From Viscum album (Eukaryota > Streptophyta > Magnoliopsida > Santalales > Viscaceae): 64,000 nucleotides of DNA. The notes below the pieces were generated by a model. That model saw only the letters and a list, made by a program, of their open reading frames with translations. It had not been told where the DNA came from and did not search any database. The stretch spans positions 1,649,926,062 through 1,649,990,061 of the forward strand of contig OY728121.1 in the NCBI GenBank assembly GCA_963277665.1, in the 5' to 3' direction. The position numbers were made by a program, and so were the translations under genes. Positions 50,621-60,957 of this stretch are shown piece by piece; position 1 is the first letter of the stretch; each line of letters opens with the position of its first letter.

Positions 50621-50884
50621 AAATCATTTTTGGATAAAGATAGAAAAGCATACCTCTAGTCTATGACTACCAATCCCCTAATTCATCAGAAATTTGTGGA
50701 TGCACTACTTGGGGACATTGAATACGAGCCCATACATGCTTATATATCCTCAAAACAGTCTCTTGAAGGATTTTATGAAGGTGGAGAGCACATCATTATA
50801 TTTAGAGGATGCACCATGGTACCATTGGAACTATGGGAGTAGGTGCTTAGGGAGTTCTATAAATCCCCTCTGGTGGTATATTCT

Positions 50885-51840
50885 GGTGAGGAGAAGATGT
50901 ACGAGGACATCCAGCATCAACACTGGTGGCCATGGATGAAGAAAAACGTGGTAGAGTTTGTTTCATAACACCTCACTTGTCAGCAAATGAAGGCTGAGCA
51001 TCAGGTTCCAGAAGGCTTAGTTTACCCACTAGAGGTGCCAGAGGGGAAGTGAGATGGTATTTCCATGGACCATGTGATAGGGCTTCCATGTAATTCTAGG
51101 GGACCTGATTCCAATTGGGTGATTGTTGACCGACTCACCATGTCGGCCAACTTCCAACCTATCAGAGAGTAGGGATTAGTAGAGGGATCATGGGGCCTCC
51201 ATTTATTGATATTTTACGGCTTCATGGGGTGCCATAGACGTTCATCTCTGACTGTGACACATGTTATACATCCTAGTGGTGTAAGGGATTATAGGAGGAA
51301 TTAGAGACTTATCAACATTTTATCACTACCTATCATCCATAGATGGATGGTCAGAAGGCACATACCATTTAGACACTAGAGTACAAGTTTCATGCTTGCA
51401 TCCATGATATTGGCTATAGTTGGGAGGATTACATGACCTTGGTGGAGTATGCATACAACAACATATATCACTCCACCATTGGTATGGAACCATTTGAGGG
51501 CTTTCACAGTTGACCATGCAGATCACATCTATACCGGACAGAACTAGGGGAGTCCTCATTTATGGGTCCCAATGTCGTAAAAGATACCAATGAGAAGGTG
51601 CAAATCATCCGGGAACAGATGAAGACATCACAGTGCAGACAGAAGTCTTATGATGACAGGAGATGGAGACCTCTAGAGTTCCTTGAGGGGGACAATGTAC
51701 TAATGCGAGTCTCTGCTTGATTGGGACTATAGGGATTTGGATGAGGTAGAAAAATCTCATCGAGGTTTATCAGACCATTTCTGATACATTAGAGGATTGG
51801 TATGGTGGCATACCACTTGTCACTACCACCGCAGTTGGAG
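50885..51840 (+). pseudogene. integrase, Tekay-like, one frame with stops
   Basis: 'EEKMYEDIQHQHWWPWMKK' near 50,890-50,945 and 'HLTCQQMKAEHQ' near 50,970-51,005 form the HHCC zinc-binding region. 'GISMDHVIGLP' near 51,057-51,090 holds the first catalytic Asp, and 'NWVIVDRLTMSANF' follows. 'HGVP.TFISDCDT' near 51,225-51,260 holds the second Asp. 'YHP.MDGQ' at 51,331-51,354 stands for the usual HPQTDGQ, with CAG now TAG and ACG now ATG. 'DYMTLVEYAYNN' near 51,431 holds the final Glu. 'SYDDRRWRPLEFLEGD' near 51,648 and a GPF-like 'RFIRPF' follow. The catalytic D, D and E are all still present, but stops kill the protein. Confidence 0.92.
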
Positions 51841-52080
51841 AGGGAGCATGACATCTTCCACGTATCCTAGTTGAGGAGATAAGTTCATGACCCATCTCAC
51901 ATCATCGACCATGGTGAGCTAGACTTTGATGATGGGGAAACTTTTACTTAGGTTCTAGTGGAGATTGAGGATCGACAGGAGTGTATCCTTTGTCGATGAT
52001 CGATACCTCTAGGTACCTTCGCTGGTAGCACAGGTACCTACAAGAGAGTACATGGGAACGAGAGGCTTAGATTTTTGCTC
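51841..52080 (+). pseudogene. C-terminal tail with probable chromodomain remnant
   Basis: 'DIFHVS.LRR.VHDPSHII' near 51,852 is the typical end of chromovirus integrase (VFHVSMLRKYVHDPSHVI). 'VLVEIEDRQECILCR' then 'SIPLG' near 51,955-52,012 resembles the start of a Tekay chromodomain (VRILDRREKVLRxKxIPLVKVLW), which would bind histone marks and steer insertion to heterochromatin. The aromatic core that follows in the family is not legible, so the chromodomain is a partial match. Confidence 0.7.
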
Positions 52081-52889
52081 AGTACCCCAATTTATTTTAT
52101 TAGTCTATGTTGTGGCTTCGGAGGAAGAAAATCATTATATTGGGTAGAATGTAATGACCCAAATTTTTCCATGTAATTTTTTAATTATATATAATTATTA
52201 CTAGTTTTTAAAAATTGACTGTGTGTGATTCCGAGTCTAGGTGTGCCTGGAATGAATTTATGGAATTTTTATAAGGTACGTTTAGTAAATGTGTGAGAGG
52301 AATTTTCTATCTTTTGAACTGCTGATCAGATTGATAATCAGAGGTCACCATTGAATCCATAGAACCAGGATTCGCTAAAGGGAGGCTTCACTTCGACTGT
52401 AGATGGTCAGGGGAAAAATAAAGTTTTTGGAAAATTAAGAGGATAATTAAATAACAAAGTTATTTTATTTTTCATTCTCCGCTCCTCCAATGGCCGAGTG
52501 GAGGTAGCGGGACAAACTGAAAGTGAAGCCATTAAATGGATTGAATCCCCTTTATTCTTATAACCACACTATTGGAATTAGGAAGGTTGTTTAGTTAAAT
52601 GAACCCCATTAATTCTGATTGTGTTACTCACCCTCCCCCTCACTTATTTATATGGAGCTTGGGAAGGGGTATTGGTATGGATTCACCAAGTCATGAAGCT
52701 CTAGGAAAGTACCACAACACCAACCACTTGGAGGATGAGACAGACTCTAGCGAGCAGTGAAAAGCACCAACGAATCATGAATCGATAAAAACGATGAAGG
52801 AGTTTCATCGATCGTCATCAGTCAATGTGTGTTTTAGGCAGGGGGTTTATTTTGAAGTTGAATTTGATGAATTAAATCATCTCCCACAT

Positions 52890-53730
52890 GAAATCATCTT
52901 AACGTCGGGGGTGCGGGCCAAAAGAACAAGGCCCATACCCTCCACTGCTTCGATCTTTCTTCGTTCTTCAGGGACGGTTTCCTCAAATTGATGGAAATCC
53001 TAAATAGTGGGTCACAATATGATGGTGTTGGTGTAGGAGAGTTGTAGGTGCATACGACACCATGAATGGATGTCGGATTACGTCCAGGTGACCAAAATAA
53101 GAAACAGTAGCCAAACAATGTTGGTGGTGTCCAGCAATGGCTGGATGAGACCCCTTGAAACTAGTCGTGGGTGGTGGAATGCAGTGCGCAGTGGTGGCCA
53201 TGGGTGGTGCATGTAGGCACCGTCAACGGAAGCGGTCGTGGCCAGCCCACCGGGGCAAGAAGGGGCGGCACGTCCCAAACCGTGCCGCATTGGCAAAACC
53301 CAGTCGGCAAAACAGATGACCATTAAATTCGGTGGGGAAGTGCCCCACTGGCTGGTGAATGGACAAACAAGCATGGGTCCATCGGGATGAAACAGTCCGC
53401 CTTCAGGCAGACAGAGCAGGTGTGAGCTAGACCCGCGGCCCAACGGGCCATCACAGATGGGTCGAGCCCCACTCAATGAGTCGGGCCAACCACAACCTGG
53501 GTTTGCGAACCGAACCGGGCCGACCCCGATGGGCCGGACCTAGTGAACTAGGTTGACCATTAACGGTCGAGACCCGGGCGAGGATAGATAGACCCTGGGA
53601 CCAGTTTCATTGGGCCGGTCGGACCAAGTTAGACAGGGCCTAGACACAACTATTCCTAGATAAATAAACACCTGTAACTGACTAACCAGGTGTTCGTTTG
53701 ATGAACCGTCTATAGATCTAGGATCCATGG
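52890..53730. other. GC- and CpG-rich block inside an LTR
   Basis: Dense CpG and GGCC-type words such as 'gcgggcc', 'gggccgg' and 'acccgggcg' contrast sharply with the AT-rich, CpG-poor remainder. Several 'gggcc' and 'gaccc' words recur at irregular spacing in both orientations. No protein family is recognisable in any frame. GC-rich LTR segments are known in plant Ty3/gypsy elements; retention of CpG suggests a younger age or different methylation. Confidence 0.75.
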
Positions 53731-54285
53731 AGAGAGATGGCGATTTTGGTATACTCCACTTGATTTTTGAAGAATGTTGGATTACAGGTGGGTTGGAACG
53801 AACATGAATCCAACTAGGCCCTCAGTGTTAAAACGCTAATAAGTCAGAGACATGATGTCCAATTGATGCTCCGTCTATCACATTGGAACCCTTAGGACAT
53901 GGCGGTCGAGTGGGATACTTCAACGTGGAACTTTTTTCCAGTTTAAATATGACCGATGGATTGAGGAGAGGTTCCTCATGTAATCAAAGTGCTATGTGAG
54001 GCAATCCAGTGGTTGGCTTTAACATGCAGATATAACATCAATCCTAGGTTGTTCAGCATCAATCGATATTGTGTCTCTCATCACTTAATGATTATGTTTG
54101 GGTTAGTATCTATCGATCTTGTGTGGGTCAACACCCAGAGATCCTATGTGGGTTAACATCAATCAGACCTTTCTAGCTCAACAACAGATTCTCTCGACAA
54201 AGTAAGATGATCCAACATTATGTCTAATCATTTGTACTTCTGTACATAAGTTATATACCTAGTGTGAGTTGAGTCATTACCTTTG

Positions 54286-54378
54286 GGGTTCTTTTACCTT
54301 TTTAGTGTTACCTTCATGGTGTTACCTTTGTGGAACTTTTACCCTCATGGTGTTACCTTCATGGTGTTACCCTTCTGG
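54286..54378. repeat. imperfect tandem repeat of 'gtgttaccttcatg' type
   Basis: The word 'gtgttacc' recurs at 54,305, 54,319, 54,350 and 54,364, with related 'cttttacc' units between, giving a period of about 14-15 bp. It lies near the 3' end of the LTR. Confidence 0.75.
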
Positions 54379-54420
54379 TATCGTCTCCTATGATATCCCA
54401 TTATGTGGGAAGTGTTTTAA

Positions 54421-57400
54421 ATCATATATATAATTTTAAATATGCGGTATTTATGTGTATAACATAATAAATATATCACATGTACTAAGAAATCATATTC
54501 TTTTTTAATATTTCAATTGAAATAGTGAAATCATTTCCAAAATCTTGTTGATAAAATATCATAATCTCCATCATTTTGGAAAAAAAATGTTAATAAAAAT
54601 CATCCCCCATTCTATAGCCTTATGCGAATCATAAGGAGCCCTTTTACATTGATAATGATTTTAAATTAGGAATCAATAAAAATTTTAAATGTTTATCCAC
54701 AATAAAATAATTAATTCTAATCATTCTGCTAATGGATATGTTGTGATATCTCTTAAATAATGTGTCTCCATACAAACTTTTCCATTCAATATATCTCTAA
54801 CTTCACAAGAATACTCATATAATACCATTAATAACGACATCACGTAGAATCACATGAAATGGAATTTTTATAACTCCTATATGTTTACTCATACATTATT
54901 TATTCTCCTAAAATAAACTAACCAATATAGATTAATATATTATATCTAATTTATTCACTTATATGATCACATGATATATCACAGAAAGAATAATGTCTAT
55001 GTATTTAATCAATAATATTCAATAGAAATAATATATTTTGTACATGTAGTACATGAAGTAAAATATCATACAGATTAACAAACATTTCACGCTTGATTAA
55101 CGATTAATGATTACAACCACTTACTAGATCTACAATTCCAATAACATAAGAAATGTATCAACGTATGTAGGTTCACATGAATGGTACAATATTGACCTCA
55201 TTAAAATTATATTCATATAAATTATATACCAATAATTATATATAATAATTTTAAAAATTCATGTGATATTATTTAGTAGTTCAATTTAGAAAAAATGATA
55301 TACATGATTCTCATTAGTGGAATTTTTAGGTCCATAAAAGTCATCAATTACATTAATTCTAGCATTTTATCACAATCCATATATTTCCATGAAAAGTAGA
55401 GATGAGTGATAACTTATACTTATTATAAAGTGATATTAACAATTTCACTCCCATGTAATAAATATATTTAACATAAAATAATTATAAGTTAAAATATATC
55501 TACTAATCATAAAAAAATGGAATAATTTTTAGTAATAATATATACATAACATGAACATGAAAATGGATTAATACAAAACAAAATTCATTATATCCAATCT
55601 CAAATATATTTAACACCAGTACTTTATATATTCTTATCGTGTTTTTCTATGTTAGTTTTTTTAATAAATTTATTAAATAATTGTTTATAGGTACTCTACA
55701 ATTTTTTCTCTGCATCATAATGTATTTTTTTAATTTAACAGTATGTTTGAAGTATTTCATCTTCCTTTTTGTGTGAGTAGGATTCCGTAGCCTACAAAAA
55801 ATATCTATCGATAAAACTGAATCAATGATGATATGTAATGTATTACCCTCAGTTTGTTTGTAATCCTCATGATCTGAAATAATTTCTTAAGAACAAATGA
55901 TATAGTGATGTAGTCATCTTATTTGATGAATATTTCACCATTGGATTCTTAGAATGATTCATGATAATGAAACTATAATAATGATAAGATATAAATTCAT
56001 ATTGAAAACCTGAAAATTTTTATTAGTTTTTAAACTTTCATTAGTGTCATAATTAATAAAACCTATTACTCCCCTCTAAATACTAGGAATTGACCCTTAG
56101 TTATTCTCAAGTACATGAGTATATTCATTACAACACTATAATAAATATTATAAGGATTGTATTTTTATATACTTTTTATAATCATGGAATGATTGAAATT
56201 GGATCCAATACAAACAAATAAATATATGATTAATCTTGTTAACAATGCTAAATGAATCAGATTCATGTGTTTCCATTCTATCATAATAAAAGGAAACTGA
56301 GCCTTCATATGAATCACACCGTGAAACACTATAGAAACTTATTTAATACATTAAAAATAAATATGTTTGAAATTAGACCATGAATCCTCCATGATATATC
56401 TATATATTGTATATGTACCAACATTTTTATATTTTTTAATGATTGGGAAAATACTAGGAATCAAATATTCCAATATAAATAAATTTGATATTTATAAATT
56501 TAAACAAAATTAAGGAGTTTTAGTTCATGTTATAGTCTTCATAAAAATAATTTTAGAGAAGGAATTATGGTTAAAAATATCTTTAATAGAAATATTTAGG
56601 GTCTAGTAAGGTTTTAGTCTCTAATGGGATATATTATTTCCATCCACATTCCAAGTGGAATCCCACTCGGATTATCGTGGGCTCAAATGTGGTAACATAC
56701 ACATTTCCATACTATTGAGATCCATATTAAATTTAATCAGGATCTCAAGGTCTTGATGGACCTCTTATAGGGGTCTACAATGATTCTGATGGTAGAACAC
56801 AACCATCCCCAATGTAGGGTTTTTTTCGTTTATGGGTGTTTTTGGTCGTGGATGATTTAATGGAAGGGTGTGGATTCTAAGTTTCTTTCCACACTCCCCA
56901 ACTAGGGATGTAATGAGATTTATTATTATTACTTATGATGATTTTTTATTAGAGATTATTTTCCATTACAAATTTATATCTTCTTTATTTATATATGATT
57001 TCTAAGGAATATATGTCAAGAATTTGAGTTCATATTCTACAAGATAATATTTTAATATATTCTTAATGAAGGGGATCCTTTTACCCTACTATCAATAATC
57101 CTATACCAGTTCACCATGAATATAATGGGATCTGTTCTATCCCATCAAGGCATGCCCACTTACTCATCCCTCATGATTACTATCATGGTTTTTCTACCAT
57201 TCATTCACCTCTAAAAACTCTATTATAACATACCAAATATGAGCAATAAAACATTATTCTAATTAAATTTACTAAATATAAAATTCCACATAAATTAAAT
57301 TTCTAATACACTTAATTTTCCCATCCTTGATTACATGTAATGATGTAGGTAATTGGAAAAACCCAATTATATTGGTTATCATTCCCAAGAGGTATTCTCA

Positions 57401-58700
57401 CAATACTCCATTGAATAACTCCAATAACTATGGATTAATTAAGATGTTCATATATGATCTCATATTAGATATGGGATTTCCCTTACCACACCCAATTCTG
57501 AAAAAATCACATTTTCTTAAAACCTCATTTTTCAATCTATCATATATGCTGTTAATTTCCTGAAACATAATCTTGACTATACTATTGCCTCAAAATAGTT
57601 GATTGTGGATGTAAAACCCTATTTGATCCTTTATTGTGTCTAGTATTTAAAAAATCAACATGATGATTATACTATGGTGTCATCCATGAATACCTCTTTA
57701 ACCAACCTTCTTCCCAAAATGGGGACATCTCTAGAAGAACATGATCAGCACCAGAAAACACTTTTGGGTTGATAGATTTATCTAGACAAGACTACTCCCT
57801 GCTCTATGTTTCATAACTATAATAATTGTACAACATTACCCAAATCACAATATTTTACTTAAGAAATAGTTGAAAACATTTTATATCATTTTAACAACCT
57901 CATATTTCCTCCGCTAATATTATAGAAATTTAACATCACTAGTCACACACTAGTGTACCATTGAAATTTACATCCTATAAGATTCACATTCCTTGAATTG
58001 TCCAAATATTAGTAAGTACATTATCAAATATAAAATATCCAAAATCACTTGATATAATTTTCCTATACTCTTTGAGGACTGATAACAATTACATAAATTC
58101 CAACCACTAAGGTTCAAAAAAAATATATTACTTCCAAAATTCATTATAATAAACATCACAAATGTATTATATTTGAAAAAAATAATAATTGATAACTACC
58201 ACATATCATTATCCTTCAAACACAAACTGTATGAAAAAATAATATACCATTAGGATCCCTTCTCCCAAGACATGATAAATAAAAACAGTTAATGTCATCC
58301 CAATATCTTGGTTTTATGGTTCCACGATATCAGGGAATAATGAATATACCATTCTAATTAATACTGACCATTGGTTATTAAAATCAACTGAAACCATGCT
58401 CAATTAGATAATATTCATCACAAATCACATATCGATCCATGTAATACGTCATTTGGTGATACATATTTTCTTCCTCTTACTGCCCATAAAATCTCAACTA
58501 CAATATATATATATATATATCTATACTAAAATCACATCATTGATTTTATAAAATCCTAACCAACTATGGATGCAATATTTATTTTTAGTTCCTTCATATT
58601 ATGAATTTAATAACTCTAGGAAATTCTTATCATGAATATTCCCAACATCTTATATGGAATCAATTTCAATCAGTGGTCAAATATGATCAACCTTGAATAA
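54421..58700. other. AT-rich unassigned DNA
   Basis: I see no retrotransposon domain or gene that I can defend. 56,640-56,910 is somewhat less AT-rich, and 57,040-57,800 has mixed composition with 'EEHDQH' in one frame near 57,733, which resembles a short RT motif but has no supporting context. A 78-codon frame at 57,327-57,563 is unrecognised. An AT microsatellite lies at 58,503-58,520. Confidence 0.4.
58503..58520. repeat. (AT)n microsatellite
   Basis: Nine AT units in a row. Confidence 0.85.
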
Positions 58701-59271
58701 TGTAAGATCCAAAACTTATCTAGAGATGTATTGATCTTTTTTAAATGCTATATTTTTCTTTTTTTGATTACATTTCGTTTGGGTTGTAACTCGGGTGCAT
58801 TTCGTTAAAAATTTGAGATTTTTTTAAGATGGATGGGTAGTTCATGGTTGGAACACGATTTTCTCAAACCATGTACCTCAACCCAACAAACTATGTGAAC
58901 ACAAACTAAGGATATTCACATGGATGGTTCATGGTTAAGGTTTATGATTAGGGGAAACTATTTTATCCAAGTAGAAAACCCAACGTACAAGATTTTAATC
59001 CCCCAAAAATTAGATTTAATATCTATCGATCCCACATTTTAAACTCTATTCATCATTAAATCGATGACTGTCATCTTTTCATGAATTTAGAGACTCATAG
59101 ACATATTCCACGACATCAAAAACCATTCCTCAAAATCTAAATCCTAGATTAATTACCTACACCCTCTAGGAAAGTGGTTATTATCCTCTATGGTTTCATT
59201 TCTCTTTAAAATTCCACTTTCATCCATTGAAGGATTTTTCTTACCTATTTTTGGGTGGACCTAGATATAAG

Positions 59272-59283
59272 ATTATATATATA
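59272..59283 (+). promoter_or_regulatory. possible TATA box of solo LTR
   Basis: 'tatatatatagg' lies about 570 bp into the LTR, upstream of the 'gtaggtggtc' block. It is plausible as the LTR promoter, but AT-rich DNA makes chance likely. Confidence 0.35.
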
Positions 59284-59546
59284 GGTCAGGACACGTGTGA
59301 TCTTGATTTTTCAATATTTATTTAGGTTTTAAGAACCAAATCTCATTCTATGCCATTATTTTGTTCAAATTGGGGATTTCTATGGGGAAATCGCTTGTCA
59401 ATTATTTGCGGTAGGTGGTCCATTGTTCAAATACTACAGTCATGATTTTAAAAAAGTTTATTTCTTGTGGAATATAAAGAGTTTATTTTGAAAATTAGTT
59501 TCCTCATTGATTTAATTGTTTTGGTAAATTTATTAATTAATAGATT

Positions 59547-59702
59547 GTGGGATTGGGGATAACTAATTATTGAATTAATTATTGAAATATTGAAATTTTG
59601 GGATATGAGGATAATTAATTATTGAGTTAATTATAGAAATATTGAAATTGGCGATTTTGGGTATAATTAATTTCGGAGTTCATTATCAGAATATTGAAAT
59701 TG
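59547..59702. repeat. three-copy tandem repeat, period 52-53 bp
   Basis: Each unit contains 'gaaatattgaaatt' (59,584, 59,636, 59,689; one base lost in the third) preceded by 'ggataattaatt'-like sequence. It lies inside the solo LTR. Confidence 0.82.
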
Positions 59703-60039
59703 GTTCTGTTATATTTAGTAATTTTTTAATTAATTATATATATATTCAGATCTTTTGGTAGGATTTATTTACTTATTAATTAATAAAAAATATTGTGGGG
59801 ATTATGATATTGTTGAATATTATTAATTAATTATTGAAATAATTAATTATTTAATTATTTAATGATACTGGCATGATTAATTAACTGTTTCATTAAATAA
59901 TAGAACAATGTGGTTATGTAATTGTTGAGTAGGATTAATTAATCGTTAAATTAACTAATTTTGATTGTTTTAGAAGTAGCATAAAATGGTGAATAATAAC
60001 AGTATAATTCACAGATGACTTGAAATAGTGATTGGAAAT

Positions 60040-60310
60040 AATGGAATTCAATGATGATGTGATGAATGGTAACAATTGAATTCAATCTTGTATTATGAAA
60101 TATGCATGGTAAAAATAGAAATCAATTATGAAATGATAAATGGTATGATTTGAATAAATCATGTATTTTGAAATATGAATATTAAAAATGGAATTCAATT
60201 ACAAAATGATGAATTATAACAACAAAAATTTGATAAGTATTATAAAATATGAATTGTAAAAATGTGTTTCAGTTATGAGTTATGAGTGGAAAAATTGGAA
60301 TTCAGATAAA
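60040..60310. repeat. tandem repeat, period 73-74 bp, about 3.7 copies
   Basis: Units start at 60,040, 60,114, 60,187 and 60,261, the last partial. Each starts 'aatggaattcaat' or a variant, carries a 'gatgaatggtaa'-like middle, and ends 'gaaatatgaattgtaaa' or a variant. It lies inside the solo LTR. Confidence 0.85.
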
Positions 60311-60957
60311 TGATATCCTTCAGGTGTCATTGGGAACACGATGGGTTATGTAGTTAAATAGAGTAATTGAATAAGTTTAAACTATTATATTTATTTCTTT
60401 TGTTTATTAATTAAAAAATTTCATACACTTTTATTGAATATATATTATTTAAATGACATTGGGTGTAGACTAATGAGTTTTACATTCACCCTACTAATCA
60501 TACCTAATTGTTTTCCAAATAGGCTTCATGTTTGTAGGACATGATTAGGGAAATGAACCTATATTAGATGGATGAATGTTCTTAGGGTCATGAATGAGGA
60601 AAAATGACATAGTTCAGTACCATATGAGGATTTTTACTATTTTACTATTAGCTTTTCATTTTGAAACATTGAATGTACTTTGGCATGGTATATCTACAAT
60701 TCAGTCTAGATATTGAATTTATAGTTCTGGTCATCTGTGATACTTGTACTATCATGGATACATTTATTTGTATTTAATTATTGATTATTTATTTTTTGTT
60801 GTATTACTCTAATAAAATGGGTATAGTCTCCCTGTAATCGAAATCAAACCCTTGTATCTAGTTGGCAGCCTGAGGCATGTGGGGAGGCACACTTGAGGTC
60901 ATGTGACCAACTATCAGGGGGCACCTGTGTGTGGAACTTAGAATGGGCTTTTTTACA

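Larger units (their letters stand above)
50113..54420 (+). mobile_element. 5'-truncated Tekay/Del-like element (3' part)
   Basis: Only the end of RT, RNase H, integrase, a possible chromodomain and the 3' LTR remain. The left edge is abrupt: coding similarity starts at about 50,120, inside the RT-RNase H connection. Unlike the other elements, its coding part stays in one frame over about 1.9 kb with substitution-type stops, so it is the youngest or least rearranged insertion here. The missing 5' part may lie elsewhere, or have been lost by deletion or a nested insertion. Confidence 0.85.
52150..54420 (+). mobile_element. 3' LTR of truncated Tekay-like element
   Basis: It starts TGTAATGACCC, after the purine-rich 'tgggtagaa'. 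Its first bases match the other LTR starts in the window. Near 54,258-54,285 'ctagtgtgagttgagtcattacc' resembles the 'actcactgagt' region of related LTRs, and a short tandem array follows. The right end is uncertain because no CA terminus or target duplication is clear. It holds the window's only GC-rich block. The overlapping frames at 52,794-53,728, including a 132-codon minus-strand one, result from GC content. Confidence 0.7.
58701..60957 (+). mobile_element. solo LTR, Tekay-like family
   Basis: It starts TGTAAGATCC and ends 'ttttaca'. Near its end, 'gggtatagtctccctgtaatcg' and 'gaggcacacttgaggtcatgtgacc' match 33,587-33,700 of the 3' LTR and 25,578-25,660 of the 5' LTR of the element at 23.3-33.7 kb. 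'gtaggtggtc' at 59,411 also occurs at 32,157. No primer site follows and no polypurine tract precedes it, so it is most likely a solo LTR left by LTR-LTR recombination. No clear target duplication is seen. Confidence 0.68.

Noticed and set aside
53078..53476. 132-codon minus-strand frame
   Set aside because: It lies in the GC-rich LTR block, where stops are rare in all frames; it overlaps other open frames and shows no known domain.
57700..57760. 'EEHDQH' resembling the EEHxxH part of gypsy RT
   Set aside because: Neither the FxDDIL box before it nor the downstream RT blocks can be read nearby.
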